Part shown: positions 8,645 through 17,322 of the stretch, piece after piece
Numbering within the stretch: position 1 is the first letter of the stretch
How the letters are laid out: every line of letters begins with the position of its first letter
Origin: Thermoleophilaceae bacterium
GTDB taxonomy: Bacteria; Actinomycetota; Thermoleophilia; Solirubrobacterales; Thermoleophilaceae
DNA: 64,000 nt
Assembly: GCA_030447875.1 (NCBI GenBank)
Contig: JAUJOA010000002.1
Location: 1-64,000, forward strand
Direction of reading: 5' to 3'
Notes under the pieces: generated by a model
What the model saw: the letters and a program-made list of their open reading frames with translations, nothing else
Database searches by the model: none
Told to the model about the DNA's origin: nothing
Made by a program: the position numbers and the translations under genes

Positions 8645-9633
8645 TCCTCGGCATCGAGACGAGCTGCGACGACACCTGCGCCGCGGTCGTCGGCCCGGAC
8701 GGCAGGGTGAGGTCGAGCGTCGTGGCCTCACAGGGGCTGCTGCACGAGCGCTACGGAGGCGTCGTACCGGAGATCGCCTCCCGCAGGCATCTCGAGGTCG
8801 CCGGGCCGGTCATCCAGGACGCGCTCGAGCGAGCGGGCGCCGCGCTGGACGAGGTCGAGACCGTCGCGGTCACCCAGGGCCCGGGCCTGATCGGCGCCCT
8901 GCTCATCGGGCTGTCGACCGCCAAGGCGATCGCCGCCGCTCGGCGGCTGCCGCTCGTGCCGGTGGACCACCTCCATGCGCACGTGGTCGCGAGCACGCTG
9001 GGCGACGCCCCGATCGAGCCTCCCTTTCTCTGTCTCGTGGCTAGCGGGGGTCACACCTTCCTGGCCCGCGTGGACGATCCCGCGTCGCATCTCACGCTCG
9101 GACGTACCCTCGATGACTCCGCCGGCGAGGCATTCGACAAGGGCGCTCGGATGCTCGGGCTTCCCTATCCCGGCGGGCCGCAGATTGACCGCCTGGCACG
9201 CGAGGGAGACGCCCAGGCCTTCGGCTTTCCGCGCTCGCGCCCCGGCGGTGGGCTCGACTTCAGCTTCAGCGGGGTCAAGACGGCGCTGCTCTACGTCACA
9301 AGGGACCTCGGCGAGGTCGAGGCCACGAGCCGCCGGGCCGACCTCGCTGCCTCATATCAACGCGCGATCGTCGAGGCGCTGCTCGCCCGAGCCCGCGAGG
9401 CACTCGAAGGATCGGGCCTTCGGCGCCTCGCGCTGGGCGGGGGTGTGGCGGCGAACTCCGAGTTGCGACGCCGCGCTGGAGAGCTGTGCGAGGAGCTCGA
9501 GTGTGACCTGTGGGCGCCGGAGGCGGCCCTCTGCACGGACAACGCGGCGATGATCGCCGGAGCGGCGCGCTTCCTCGAGCCGCTCGAGTATCCGCGCTAC
9601 CTCGATCTCGACGCGTTCGCGAGGGCGGCCTGA
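8641..9633 (+). CDS. tsaD: tRNA N6-adenosine threonylcarbamoyltransferase
   Basis: TsaD is the ASKHA-fold catalytic subunit that transfers threonylcarbamoyl from TC-AMP to A37. The GTG start at 8641 gives VILGIETSCDDT, the standard N-terminus, and overlaps the rimI stop as GTGA; the track ORF starts too far upstream. The family signature GVVPEIASRRHLE and the metal-binding VDHLHAHV (two His) are present, as are GPGLIGALLIG, the nucleotide-site segment LDFSFSGVKTA and the late GGVAANSELR. At 330 aa it is full length. Confidence 0.96.
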   Translation: MILGIETSCDDTCAAVVGPDGRVRSSVVASQGLLHERYGGVVPEIASRRHLEVAGPVIQDALERAGAALDEVETVAVTQGPGLIGALLIGLSTAKAIAAARRLPLVPVDHLHAHVVASTLGDAPIEPPFLCLVASGGHTFLARVDDPASHLTLGRTLDDSAGEAFDKGARMLGLPYPGGPQIDRLAREGDAQAFGFPRSRPGGGLDFSFSGVKTALLYVTRDLGEVEATSRRADLAASYQRAIVEALLARAREALEGSGLRRLALGGGVAANSELRRRAGELCEELECDLWAPEAALCTDNAAMIAGAARFLEPLEYPRYLDLDAFARAA

Positions 9634-9641
9634 TCGCCCAC

Positions 9642-9878
9642 GTGACGCTCTACGGGAAGCCTGGCTGCTGCCTCTGCGACGAGGCCAGGGAGGTCGTGAG
9701 GGAGGTCCAGCGCGCCGGCGGGTTCGAGCTCGAGGAGGTCGACGTCTCGCTTGATCCGGGGCTGCAACGAGAGTACGGCGAGCGGATTCCGGTCCTGGCG
9801 GTGGATGGAGTGGACGCGTTCGAGTACCGGGTCGACGCTGCCGAGCTTCAGAAACGGCTCGATAGAGTGGCGCGGTGA
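9642..9878 (+). CDS. Glutaredoxin family protein
   Basis: This small thioredoxin-fold protein (~78 aa) starts VTLYGKPGCCLCDEAREVV. The redox site is C-x-x-C (CCLC, with an additional preceding Cys), and a cis-Pro-type RIPVLAVDG follows near residue 50. It belongs to the DUF836/glutaredoxin-like group found beside rex in actinobacteria. GTG 9642 is the first usable start after the tsaD stop; the track start at 9510 lies inside tsaD. Its stop overlaps the rex GTG, which suggests a redox-linked pair. Confidence 0.88.
   Translation: MTLYGKPGCCLCDEAREVVREVQRAGGFELEEVDVSLDPGLQREYGERIPVLAVDGVDAFEYRVDAAELQKRLDRVAR
9863..9868 (+). promoter_or_regulatory. -10 hexamer TAGAGT, possible leaderless promoter of rex
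   Basis: TAGAGT lies inside the end of the glutaredoxin gene and is followed by six bases and the rex GTG (9875). This is the same spacing as other leaderless starts in the window, so rex may be expressed both from the operon and alone. Confidence 0.45.
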
Positions 9879-10543
9879 GCTTCAACGAGTCCTACGCAGG
9901 CGCCGTCGAGCTCGAGCGCGACGGCGAGCGCCTGTCGCTGGGAGTGGCGGCCCGGCTGTCGCGCTACCTCCAGGTCCTGACCCAGGCGAAGAAGATGGGG
10001 CGCGACACGATCTCCTCCCAGGAGCTCGCCGACTACACGCACATCAACTCGACGCAGATCCGCCGCGACCTCTCGGGCTTCGGCAAGTTCGGCAAGCGCG
10101 GCGTGGGCTACAACGTCGACTCGCTGCTCTCCCAGATCCGAAAGATCCTGCGTACGAGCGGCCAGCACAACATCGCCCTGTTCGGCGCGGGACACCTGGG
10201 AAAGGCGATCGCGAGCTCCGACATCTTCGCCGACCATGGCTTCCGGGTCGTCGCGATCTTCGACACCGATCCCCGAAAGGTCGGGGACCCGATCGGCAAT
10301 TCCCTGACGGTCCGCCCCTACGACGATCTCGGCGCGGTGGTCGACGAGGAGGAGATCGTGGTGGGAGTGCTGGCGGTCCCAACCGATGCCGCGCAGGCGG
10401 TGGCCGACGATCTGGTCGGGGCGGGCGTGCGCATCATCTTCAACTACTCCGAGGCGCTCCTGCAGGTGCCCCCTGAGGTCACGGTGCACACGTCGAGCCC
10501 GGCCGTCGACCTGCTCTACGCACTGTACTTCTACCTCACATAG
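9875..10543 (+). CDS. rex: Redox-sensing transcriptional repressor Rex
   Basis: Rex senses the NADH/NAD+ ratio and represses respiratory and fermentative genes when NADH is low. The winged-helix N-terminus is seen at residues 20-80 (SRYLQVLTQAKKMGRDTISS, then HINSTQIRRDLSGFGKFGKR). A Rossmann domain follows, with FGAGHLGKAIASS (G-x-G-x-x-G) at ~107 and the domain-swap C-terminal helix ending LLYALYFYL. The 222-aa length is normal. It follows a glutaredoxin gene and precedes a carboxylate-amine ligase, so the neighbourhood is redox-related. Confidence 0.96.
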   Translation: MSFNESYAGAVELERDGERLSLGVAARLSRYLQVLTQAKKMGRDTISSQELADYTHINSTQIRRDLSGFGKFGKRGVGYNVDSLLSQIRKILRTSGQHNIALFGAGHLGKAIASSDIFADHGFRVVAIFDTDPRKVGDPIGNSLTVRPYDDLGAVVDEEEIVVGVLAVPTDAAQAVADDLVGAGVRIIFNYSEALLQVPPEVTVHTSSPAVDLLYALYFYLT

Positions 10544-10552
10544 GGCCTCGAC

Positions 10553-11698
10553 ATGCTGGACATGGCGCAGGCCCGAGAGGTCTTCGATGCCTCCGAGGAC
10601 TTCACGGTGGGGCTCGAGGAGGAATTTGGAATCCTCGATCCGGGAACCCACTCGCTGACCCATGGCTTCGAGGAGCTCGAGGCGGCGGCGCAGGAAGACG
10701 AGGTGCTCCGCGAGGCCGTCGCGGGGGAGCTCATCTCGTCGGAGATCGAGATCCGCTCGGGAAGGGGGGCCACGTTCGCTGACGCGCTGGGCCGTCAGCG
10801 CGAGGCTCGTGCGCGGCTGTTCGGCCTCGCGGCAGAGCACGGCTTGCTGCTGGCAGCCAACGGCACGCACCCCTGGAGCCCCTGGCAGCAGCAGCGGATC
10901 ATCGACACCGATCATTACCGCCGGCTCGACGAGGAGCTCCGCTACGTGGCATGGCGGAACAACACCTTCAGCCTGCACGTCCACGTCGGCGTGCGGGGCG
11001 CGGACCGCGCGATCGCCGTGTGCGATCGGCTGCGGTCGTTGCTCCCGGAGCTCCTGGCCCTGTCGGCCAACTCCCCGTTCCTCGACGGACGTGACTCCGG
11101 TCTACAGTCCGTCCGCTCTCAGATCTTCACGAAGAGCTTCCCCCGCTGCGGCGTGCCGGACGTGTTCGGCGACTTCGCGGCCTATCGCGAGTACGTCGAG
11201 CTTCTCGTTCGCGTCGGCTCGATAAGCGAGCAGACGCAGCTGTGGTGGAGCGTGAGGCCGCACCATCGCTTCGGGACTGTCGAGGTCCGCGTCTGCGACG
11301 CTCAGACGACGGCCGAGGAGTCCACGGCCGTGGCCGGCTTGATCGTGGCCTGCGTGGCTCAGGCGGCGCTCGATCATGACGAGGGCAGCGCGCCGGACCC
11401 GCCACCGGGACGGCTGATCGAGGAGAACATGTGGCGTGCCATCCGTCACGGGCTCGAGGGCAAGATGATCGACCTCGAGCGCGGGCAGGAGTTTCCCTCG
11501 GCCGCACTGGGCGATCGCCTGCTCGCGTGGACCGCCCCGGCGCGCGCGGGGCTCGCGATCGACGGGACGCTGCCGTCGGAGAACGGGGCGCAGCGCCAGC
11601 GACGGGCGCTTGCCGGGGGGGCGACGATGGAGGACGTGTATCTAGCGGAGGTGGCGGAGACCCAGCGAAGCTACGCGGCGGAAGGAGTTACGACATGA
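10553..11698 (+). CDS. Carboxylate-amine ligase, YbdK/GCS2 family (putative glutamate--cysteine ligase type 2)
   Basis: The GCS2-family ATP-dependent ligase fold is clear: FTVGLEEEFGILDP at the N-terminus (nucleotide/Mg-binding Glu residues), GELISSEIEIRSG, LHVHVGV (~residue 143) and WWSVRPHHRFGTVEVRVCD. YbdK proteins have weak glutamate-cysteine ligase activity, and actinobacterial versions join other amines, so the substrate is not certain. It is 381 aa with an ATG start. It lies 9 bp after rex, and its stop overlaps the next gene as ATGA. Confidence 0.9.
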   Translation: MLDMAQAREVFDASEDFTVGLEEEFGILDPGTHSLTHGFEELEAAAQEDEVLREAVAGELISSEIEIRSGRGATFADALGRQREARARLFGLAAEHGLLLAANGTHPWSPWQQQRIIDTDHYRRLDEELRYVAWRNNTFSLHVHVGVRGADRAIAVCDRLRSLLPELLALSANSPFLDGRDSGLQSVRSQIFTKSFPRCGVPDVFGDFAAYREYVELLVRVGSISEQTQLWWSVRPHHRFGTVEVRVCDAQTTAEESTAVAGLIVACVAQAALDHDEGSAPDPPPGRLIEENMWRAIRHGLEGKMIDLERGQEFPSAALGDRLLAWTAPARAGLAIDGTLPSENGAQRQRRALAGGATMEDVYLAEVAETQRSYAAEGVTT

Positions 11699-12144
11699 GT
11701 CATCAGGAGCCAACGGAGGAGGAGCTGCGCGCGGCGATGGAGGAGCAGATGCGCAACGTGACGGTGCAGGACGTCCTGCTCCAGTCGGTCGCGACGCTCG
11801 TCAACCTCGGCGGTCGTCGGCTCGGCCTCGGGCCTGGCGGCGAGTCGGAGCGCGACCTCGAGCAGGCACGGATCGCCATCGAGGCCACGCGCGCGCTGGT
11901 GCCGCTCCTCTCCGGGGAGGAGGCGACCGCGGTCAAGCAGGCGCTCAGTCAGCTTCAGGTGGCCTACGCGCGTGAGGCACAGGCGGGCGCCCCCGAGGGC
12001 GGCGAGGAGCCGGCCGGCGGCCAGCCGGCGCCGGGCGCCCCGCCCGCCGCCGGAGCGCAGACCCAGGGGGCAGGCGGCAGCGCCCGCCAGGAGGCCGAGC
12101 GAGCCAAGGCGCGCTCGAAGATTTGGACTCCGCCGGGAACGTGA
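11695..12144 (+). CDS. DUF1844-like small helical protein
   Basis: A helical N-terminal half (VTVQDVLLQSVATLVNLGG, then DLEQARIAIEATRALVPLL and QALSQLQVAYARE) resembles the DUF1844 family of unknown function. The second half is a Gly/Ala/Pro/Gln-rich disordered tail ending ARSKIWTPPGT. ATG 11695 is used because it overlaps the upstream stop as ATGA and begins where similarity begins; the track start 264 bp upstream is inside the ligase gene. It is 149 aa. Its stop overlaps the GTG of the phosphorylase gene. Confidence 0.8.
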   Translation: MSHQEPTEEELRAAMEEQMRNVTVQDVLLQSVATLVNLGGRRLGLGPGGESERDLEQARIAIEATRALVPLLSGEEATAVKQALSQLQVAYAREAQAGAPEGGEEPAGGQPAPGAPPAAGAQTQGAGGSARQEAERAKARSKIWTPPGT

Positions 12145-12929
12145 TCGGGGTCTTCGGCGGATCGGGCCTCTATCGCCTGCTCGACGAGGTCGAGGAAGTA
12201 CGGATCGACACGCCCTATGGGTCGCCGTCGGCGCCGGTGCGGATCGGCGAGATCGACGGGACCCGGGTGGCGTTCATGCCTCGTCACGGCGATGGCCATG
12301 ACCTGCCGCCGCACCGGGTCAACTACCGGGCGAACCTCTGGGCGATGAGAGAGGCCGGGGTCACGAGGGTGATCGGGCCCTCCGCCTGTGGGTCGCTGAA
12401 GCGTGACCTCGCGCCCGGAACGTTTCTGGTGGCCGACCAGTTCGTGGATCGAACGCATGGCCGCCCCGATACCTACTTTGACGGACCCGAGACGACTCAC
12501 GTCTCGGCGGCCGATCCCTATTGCCCGAGCCTGCGCGAGACGCTGCTGGGGGTCGCGCGAGAGCTCGAGATCCCGGCCGTCGACGGTGGGACGGTGGTGG
12601 TGATTCAGGGACCGCGATTCTCGACACGCGCCGAGTCGCGCTGGTTCTCGGGGCTCGGCTGGGACGTCGTGAACATGACCCAGTACCCCGAGGCATGGCT
12701 GGCTCGCGAGCTCGAGCTCTGCTACGCGAACGTGTCGCTCGTCACCGACTACGACGTGGGGTTGGAGGACGATCCGGCGGTGGAGCCGGTCTCGGCGGAG
12801 GCCGCGTTCAGAGTTTTCTCCGAGAACCTCGATAGACTGCGCGCGCTTCTGTTCCGGGCGGTGCCGAGAATCGGTCCGCAGCCGGACGACATCTGCGCCA
12901 AGGCCAGGGCAAGCGCGGTCGTGCTCTAG
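12141..12929 (+). CDS. mtnP: S-methyl-5'-thioadenosine phosphorylase (MTAP/PNP family 2)
   Basis: This enzyme is expected to split methylthioadenosine (from polyamine synthesis or SAM use) into adenine and methylthioribose-1-phosphate. The phosphate-binding GGSGLY is at the N-terminus, followed by MPRHGDGHDLPPHRVNYRAN, GPSACGSLKRDLAPGTF and the MTAP-type base/methylthio pocket VVNMTQYPEAWLARELELCY, then TDYDVG. GTG 12141 (MIGVFGGSG, 262 aa) overlaps the preceding stop as GTGA. The TTG 12123 start in the track adds six residues and is less likely. A methylthioinosine or general purine nucleoside phosphorylase is a weaker alternative. Confidence 0.88.
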   Translation: MIGVFGGSGLYRLLDEVEEVRIDTPYGSPSAPVRIGEIDGTRVAFMPRHGDGHDLPPHRVNYRANLWAMREAGVTRVIGPSACGSLKRDLAPGTFLVADQFVDRTHGRPDTYFDGPETTHVSAADPYCPSLRETLLGVARELEIPAVDGGTVVVIQGPRFSTRAESRWFSGLGWDVVNMTQYPEAWLARELELCYANVSLVTDYDVGLEDDPAVEPVSAEAAFRVFSENLDRLRALLFRAVPRIGPQPDDICAKARASAVVL

Positions 12930-12992
12930 GGCACTCGATACCGCTCGTGCCCGAGCGCGCCGCACAAAAACCATCTCCGGAGGAATCTTCCT

Positions 12993-14195
12993 GTGACAGA
13001 GTTCTTGACTGATTGGGGCATCGTCGTGGCGCTCGCCTGTGCGGGCGCCGCCGTCGTCTACGGCGCCACCACGTCCCGCTGGCTTCTCTCGAAGTCCGCG
13101 GGCAACGAGGAGATGCGCTCGATCTCCGGCGCCGTACAGGAGGGCGCGACCGCATACCTCACGCGCCAGTACACGATCATCGGGGCGGTCGCCGTGGTGC
13201 TCGTGATCCTGCTCGCGATCGCGATCGACATCCGAACCGCGATCGGCTTCGCGATCGGCGGCGCCTTCTCGGCCGCCGCCGGCTTCATCGGCATGAACGT
13301 GTCCGTGCGCGCCAATGCGCGCGTGGCCGAGGAGGCGCGTGGGGGCATCTCGGGAGCGCTCGCCGTGGCCTTCAAGGGCGGAGCGGTCACCGGACTGCTC
13401 GTGGCCGGTCTGGCGCTCCTCGGCGTGGCCGGCTATTACGGCGTGCTGCTGCTAACCGGCACTGAGGAGAAGGACGCGGTCGACGCGCTCGTCGGCCTCG
13501 GGTTCGGCGGCTCGCTCATCTCCGTCTTCGCGCGACTCGGCGGCGGCATCTTCACAAAGGCCGCCGACGTCGGCGCCGACCTCGTCGGGAAGGTAGAGGC
13601 CGGCATCCCGGAGGACGACCCCCGTAACCCGGCGGTGATCGCCGACAACGTGGGCGACAACGTGGGCGACTGCGCCGGCATGGCCGCGGACCTGTTCGAG
13701 ACCTACGCCGTCACGGCCGTCGCCGTCATGCTCCTCGGCGTTCTTACCTTCAACGAGCTCGGGGCGGTGGCGGTCTACCCGCTCGTCGTCGGGGGCGTCT
13801 CGATCATCGCCTCGATCATCGGCACGTTCGCGGTGAGGAGCCGCGCCGGCAACGTCGAGCGCGCCCTCTACCAGGGGTTGATCGTCTCGGGCGTCATCGC
13901 GGCGCTGGCGTTTCTGCCCGTGACGCTCTGGCTGATGGACGACATCACCTTCAGGGGCGGAGCGGACCCGCTTCTCACCGGAGGGGGATCACCGGCCACC
14001 GGCATCCAGCTGTGGCTCTGCACGCTCATCGGCGTCGGAGTGACCGCGCTGCTCTTCGTGATCACCGACTACTTCACCTCCACGCGCTTTCGGCCGGTGA
14101 GGACCACCGCGAGGGCGTCGCAGACCGGCCACGCTACGAACATCATCCAGGGCCTCGCGCAGGGTTCCAGTCCACGGCGCTTCCCGCGGTCGTGA
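12993..14195 (+). CDS. hppA: Membrane-bound H+-pumping pyrophosphatase, 5' part of a frameshifted gene
   Basis: HppA couples pyrophosphate hydrolysis to proton pumping across the membrane. This frame holds the first ~390 residues: six or more TM helices and the pyrophosphate/Mg-binding loop [19 protein letters not shown] plus [15 protein letters not shown] strong Shine-Dalgarno GGAGGAAT precedes the GTG start. After NIIQGLAQG (base ~14164) the frame runs into unrelated residues SSPRRFPRS and stops. The rest of the protein continues in frame -1 from QSTALPAVV. One extra G in the run at 14162-14164 would restore one ~694-aa protein of normal length. Treat this and the next entry as one gene, broken or mis-sequenced. 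Confidence 0.93.
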   Translation: MTEFLTDWGIVVALACAGAAVVYGATTSRWLLSKSAGNEEMRSISGAVQEGATAYLTRQYTIIGAVAVVLVILLAIAIDIRTAIGFAIGGAFSAAAGFIGMNVSVRANARVAEEARGGISGALAVAFKGGAVTGLLVAGLALLGVAGYYGVLLLTGTEEKDAVDALVGLGFGGSLISVFARLGGGIFTKAADVGADLVGKVEAGIPEDDPRNPAVIADNVGDNVGDCAGMAADLFETYAVTAVAVMLLGVLTFNELGAVAVYPLVVGGVSIIASIIGTFAVRSRAGNVERALYQGLIVSGVIAALAFLPVTLWLMDDITFRGGADPLLTGGGSPATGIQLWLCTLIGVGVTALLFVITDYFTSTRFRPVRTTARASQTGHATNIIQGLAQGSSPRRFPRS

Positions 14196-15076
14196 TCGCC
14201 CTGGGGATCCTCGCCGCCAACGAGCTGGGCGGCATCTACGGCATCGGCGTGGCGGTGATGGCCCAGCTATCGCTCACGGGCCTGATCGTGGCGCTTGACG
14301 CCTTCGGCCCGATCACCGACAACGCCGGTGGGATCGCCGAGATGGCGGACATGCCCCAGGCGGTGCGCGACGTGACCGACCCGCTCGACGCGGTGGGAAA
14401 CACGACCAAGGCGGTCACCAAGGGCTACGCGATCGGCTCCGCCGTGCTGGCAGCGCTGGTGCTTTTCGCCGCGTTCATCGAGGAGCTCCGCGAGGAGGCG
14501 GCATCGGAGGGCGAGCAGCTCGCCCTCTTCCAGATCTCCTCGCCCGAGGTCCTGATCGGCCTGCTGGTCGGGGGTCTGATGGTCTACCTCTTCGTCTCGC
14601 TCTCGATCGAGTCGGTCGGGCGCGCCGGTGGCCTCGTGGTGGAGGAGGTGCGCCGCCAGTTCCGCGAGAGCCCCGGGATCATGCAACGCACGGAGAAGCC
14701 CGACTACGCACGCGCCGTGGGCATCGTCACGACCGCCGCGCAGAAGGAGATGATCCTGCCGGCGCTGATCCCGATCGTCGTTCCCGTGGTGGTCGGACTT
14801 TTGTCCTACCAGGCGCTCGGTGGCCTGCTGATCGGCGTGATCGTGGTCGGCTTCTTCGTGGCGGTGTCGATGACGTCGGGCGGCGGTGCCTGGGACAACG
14901 CGAAGAAGCTGATCGAGGACGGCGAGTACGGCGGCAAGGGCTCGGAGGCGCACGCGGCCTCCGTGACCGGCGACACGGTGGGCGACCCCTACAAGGACAC
15001 CGCCGGTCCGGCGATCAACCCCATGATCAAGGTGGCGAACATCGTCGCCCTCCTGATAATCCCGTTCCTCATCTAA
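14165..15076 (+). CDS. hppA: Membrane-bound H+-pumping pyrophosphatase, 3' part of a frameshifted gene
   Basis: This is the continuation of HppA in another frame, starting at [15 protein letters not shown] with no start codon of its own at the junction. The track ORF starting at 14012 is artificial. It carries [16 protein letters not shown], whose Lys and Thr at the diagnostic positions indicate the K+-independent class, and the C-terminal substrate loop [18 protein letters not shown]. The protein ends [12 protein letters not shown] as in intact homologues. All catalytic Asp/Lys motifs survive across the two halves, which favours a sequencing error over long-standing decay. Confidence 0.9.
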   Translation, partial: FQSTALPAVVIALGILAANELGGIYGIGVAVMAQLSLTGLIVALDAFGPITDNAGGIAEMADMPQAVRDVTDPLDAVGNTTKAVTKGYAIGSAVLAALVLFAAFIEELREEAASEGEQLALFQISSPEVLIGLLVGGLMVYLFVSLSIESVGRAGGLVVEEVRRQFRESPGIMQRTEKPDYARAVGIVTTAAQKEMILPALIPIVVPVVVGLLSYQALGGLLIGVIVVGFFVAVSMTSGGGAWDNAKKLIEDGEYGGKGSEAHAASVTGDTVGDPYKDTAGPAINPMIKVANIVALLIIPFLI

Positions 15077-15119
15077 GCGTAGGCCGGCACGCTCGATCCG
15101 GCGACGAGACCGGCATTGA

Positions 15120-15134
15120 GCCCGTATCACGGGC
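15120..15134 (+). terminator. Small hairpin after hppA
   Basis: GCCCGT-ATC-ACGGGC forms a six-pair stem, followed by ATAAATGCGC with no U-tract. It could end hppA transcription. Its core is strikingly like the hairpin at 21873-21902, so a dispersed element is an alternative. Confidence 0.35.
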
Positions 15135-15201
15135 ATAAATGCGCTCTCGCCGAGGGTGCCGCTCGGCGCGCGAACCGCCTCTGGCCGCTAGATGGCATCT
15201 G

Positions 15202-15207
15202 TAGGTT
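15202..15207 (+). promoter_or_regulatory. -10 hexamer TAGGTT, leaderless promoter of the first APC-Usp gene
   Basis: TAGGTT is followed by six bases and the GTG at 15214, with no Shine-Dalgarno. This would place transcription initiation at the start codon. Confidence 0.5.
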
Positions 15208-15213
15208 TCGCCG

Positions 15214-17097
15214 GTGGCTGAGCGTCGGCCGAAGAACCTAGGGCTCGAGCGCGTGCTCGGCACGGGCGCGCTGTTCTCCACCGCCTACGGCAACGTGGGC
15301 AGCTCGATCTACTACGCGCTCGGCCTGGTCGCCGTCTTCGCCCTCGGGATGACGCCGATCGTCTTCCTGATCGCCGGCCTCATATTCATGGCCACCGCCG
15401 CCACCTACACGGAGGCCACGACGATGTACCCGGAGGCCGGCGGCTCGTCGTCGTTCGCGCGCCGGGCCTTCAACGAGTTCTGGTCGTCGCTGACCGCGTG
15501 GGGCCAGATGCTCAACTACATCATCACGGTCTCGATCTCGGCCTTCTTCCTCCCGCACTACCTCGGCATCTTGTGGGAGCCGCTGCTGACATCCCCGGGC
15601 GACATCATCGTCGGGATAGCAGTGGTCGTGGTCCTCGCCGCACTGAATATCCGCGGGTCGAAGGAGGCCGCCGGGCTCAACGTCGTCCTCGCCGTCGCCG
15701 ACTTCCTGACCCAGGTAGCGCTGGTCGTGCTCGGCATCGTGCTCGTGCTCTCGCCGGAGCGCCTCGTGGAGAACGTGGAGTTCGGCACGGCGCCGACCGT
15801 CAGCAACTTCCTGATCGCGATCCCGGTCGGAATGGTGGCCTTCACCGGCATCGACACGATCTCGAACATGGCCGAGGAGGCCAAGGACTACGGAAGGACC
15901 ATCCCGCGCGCCATGAAGGGGGTCGTGATCGCGGTGATGACGATCTCGCTGACGCTCCCGGCGGTCGCCCTGTCGGCGATGCCGGTGGAGGACGGGCGCA
16001 CGCTGCTCGCGCTGGGACCCGAGGAGGGTGGCTTTGCCGACAACCCGGTTCTCGGCGTCGTCAAGAACTTGGGCCTTGGAAGCCTTCAGCCGGTGGCCGA
16101 GGTCTACGTGGGCCTGCTCGCCGCCACGATCCTGTTCGTCGCGACGAACGCCGGACTCATCGGCCTGTCTCGGCTGAGCTACTCCATGGGCCAATACCGC
16201 CAGCTCCCGGAGCAGATCAGGCAGCTGCATCCACGCTTTCGAACGCCTTACGTCGCGATCATCGTCTTCGGCCTCGTCGCCTGTCTGACCATGCTCCCCG
16301 GGCAGGCCGAGCTCCTGGGCACGGTGTACGCGTTCGGGGCCATGCTGGCCTTCACCGTCGCCCACCTCTCGGTGATCGCCCTCCGCATCAAGGAACCCGA
16401 GCGCGAGCGGCCGTTTCGCGGTCCCGGCAACGTCCGGATCGGCGGCATCGACTGGCCGCTGTTCGCGGTCCTCGGCGGGCTCGGAACGGGTGCGGCGTTC
16501 GTCGCCGTCACCGTCCTGAACCGGGAGACGCTTGTCATCGGCGGCATCTGGCTGACGATCGGCGCGGTCACCTACGTCGTCTACCGGCGCCGCCAGGGCC
16601 TGCCGCTGTCCAAGACGACGAAGGTGGTGCTGCCCGAGCCCATCGTCGAGCACGAGGTCGAGTACGAGTCAATCCTGGTTGCGTTCGAGGACGAGGAGTA
16701 CTCGAGGGAGGTGATGGCCACGGCGGTGAAGCTCGCCGCCAAGCGCCGGCGCGGGATACACGTGCTCGTCACCATGACCGTGCCGGCCAACACGCCGATT
16801 GACGCGGTGATGCCGGAGCAGGAGCGACGGGTGCAGGCGACGATCGATTCCGCTCGAGTCCTCGGAGGGAGGCGCGTGACCGGCCATTACGAGAAGGTGC
16901 GCGCCGGTGAGGCCGGCCGACGGATCGTCGAGGAGGCGCGTGAGATCCGGGCGCGCGCGATCGTGATGACGCCGCCACGGCGGCGGACAGGGTCCTCGCT
17001 GCTCGGTCGGACGCTCGAGGCGGTGCTCGAGGAACGTCCGTGCCGGGTGATTATCGAGTCGCCCGCCTCCCGCGCTCCCGAGCGCGCAGCCGCTTAG
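15214..17097 (+). CDS. APC-superfamily permease fused to a universal-stress-protein domain (copy 1)
   Basis: The first ~455 residues form a 12-helix APC transporter. The unwound substrate-binding TM1 is visible as TAYGNVGSSIYYALGL, and TM6 as MVAFTGIDTISNMAEEAKD. After a basic linker a cytoplasmic UspA-like domain begins (~residue 482, SILVAFEDEEYSREVMATA) and ends with GSSLLGRTLEAVLEERPCR and VIIESP. The substrate is not evident: amino-acid permease is the default call, but the permease-plus-Usp architecture is also that of the KimA potassium importer. Two TrkA/RCK genes downstream support an ion-transport reading. It has a GTG start behind a leaderless -10. Confidence 0.88.
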   Translation: MAERRPKNLGLERVLGTGALFSTAYGNVGSSIYYALGLVAVFALGMTPIVFLIAGLIFMATAATYTEATTMYPEAGGSSSFARRAFNEFWSSLTAWGQMLNYIITVSISAFFLPHYLGILWEPLLTSPGDIIVGIAVVVVLAALNIRGSKEAAGLNVVLAVADFLTQVALVVLGIVLVLSPERLVENVEFGTAPTVSNFLIAIPVGMVAFTGIDTISNMAEEAKDYGRTIPRAMKGVVIAVMTISLTLPAVALSAMPVEDGRTLLALGPEEGGFADNPVLGVVKNLGLGSLQPVAEVYVGLLAATILFVATNAGLIGLSRLSYSMGQYRQLPEQIRQLHPRFRTPYVAIIVFGLVACLTMLPGQAELLGTVYAFGAMLAFTVAHLSVIALRIKEPERERPFRGPGNVRIGGIDWPLFAVLGGLGTGAAFVAVTVLNRETLVIGGIWLTIGAVTYVVYRRRQGLPLSKTTKVVLPEPIVEHEVEYESILVAFEDEEYSREVMATAVKLAAKRRRGIHVLVTMTVPANTPIDAVMPEQERRVQATIDSARVLGGRRVTGHYEKVRAGEAGRRIVEEAREIRARAIVMTPPRRRTGSSLLGRTLEAVLEERPCRVIIESPASRAPERAAA

Positions 17098-17105
17098 CGC
17101 CGCTC

Positions 17106-17111
17106 TAAGAT
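17106..17111 (+). promoter_or_regulatory. -10 hexamer TAAGAT, leaderless promoter
   Basis: TAAGAT is followed by seven bases and the GTG at 17119. It drives the small membrane protein and probably the second APC-Usp gene, which overlaps it. Confidence 0.5.
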
Positions 17112-17118
17112 CTGCCCG

Positions 17119-17322
17119 GTGGAGCGGGCCTACCGCCACTCGACGCGCGCGGCTAGCGCGCTCCTTCTCGCACTTGGTGTCGCCATGGTGGTTACCACCG
17201 TCGCCCGCGGGGGCGGCCCGCTCGCCGTCGGAGTGATCGTCGGCTTGATGCTCGCGGCCATCGGTGCGGGGCGGCTGGTGCTCCTCGGCGGCGGCGGCGC
17301 CGGCCGGCGTGGTCGGGCGTGA
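17119..17322 (+). CDS. Small two-helix membrane protein
   Basis: This 67-aa protein has two hydrophobic helices (ASALLLALGVAMVVTTVA and LAVGVIVGLMLAAIGAGRLV) joined by a short Gly-rich turn, with a basic C-terminus GRRGRA. No family is recognised. Its stop overlaps the GTG of the second APC-Usp permease (GTGA), so the two are translationally coupled; an accessory subunit or a spacer for coupling is possible. Confidence 0.7.
   Translation: MERAYRHSTRAASALLLALGVAMVVTTVARGGGPLAVGVIVGLMLAAIGAGRLVLLGGGGAGRRGRA

Noticed and set aside
14150-14180. Programmed -1 ribosomal frameshift in hppA
   Set aside because: No X-XXY-YYZ slippery heptamer or downstream pseudoknot is visible, and membrane pyrophosphatases are not known to use recoding; a one-base loss in a G run explains it more simply.
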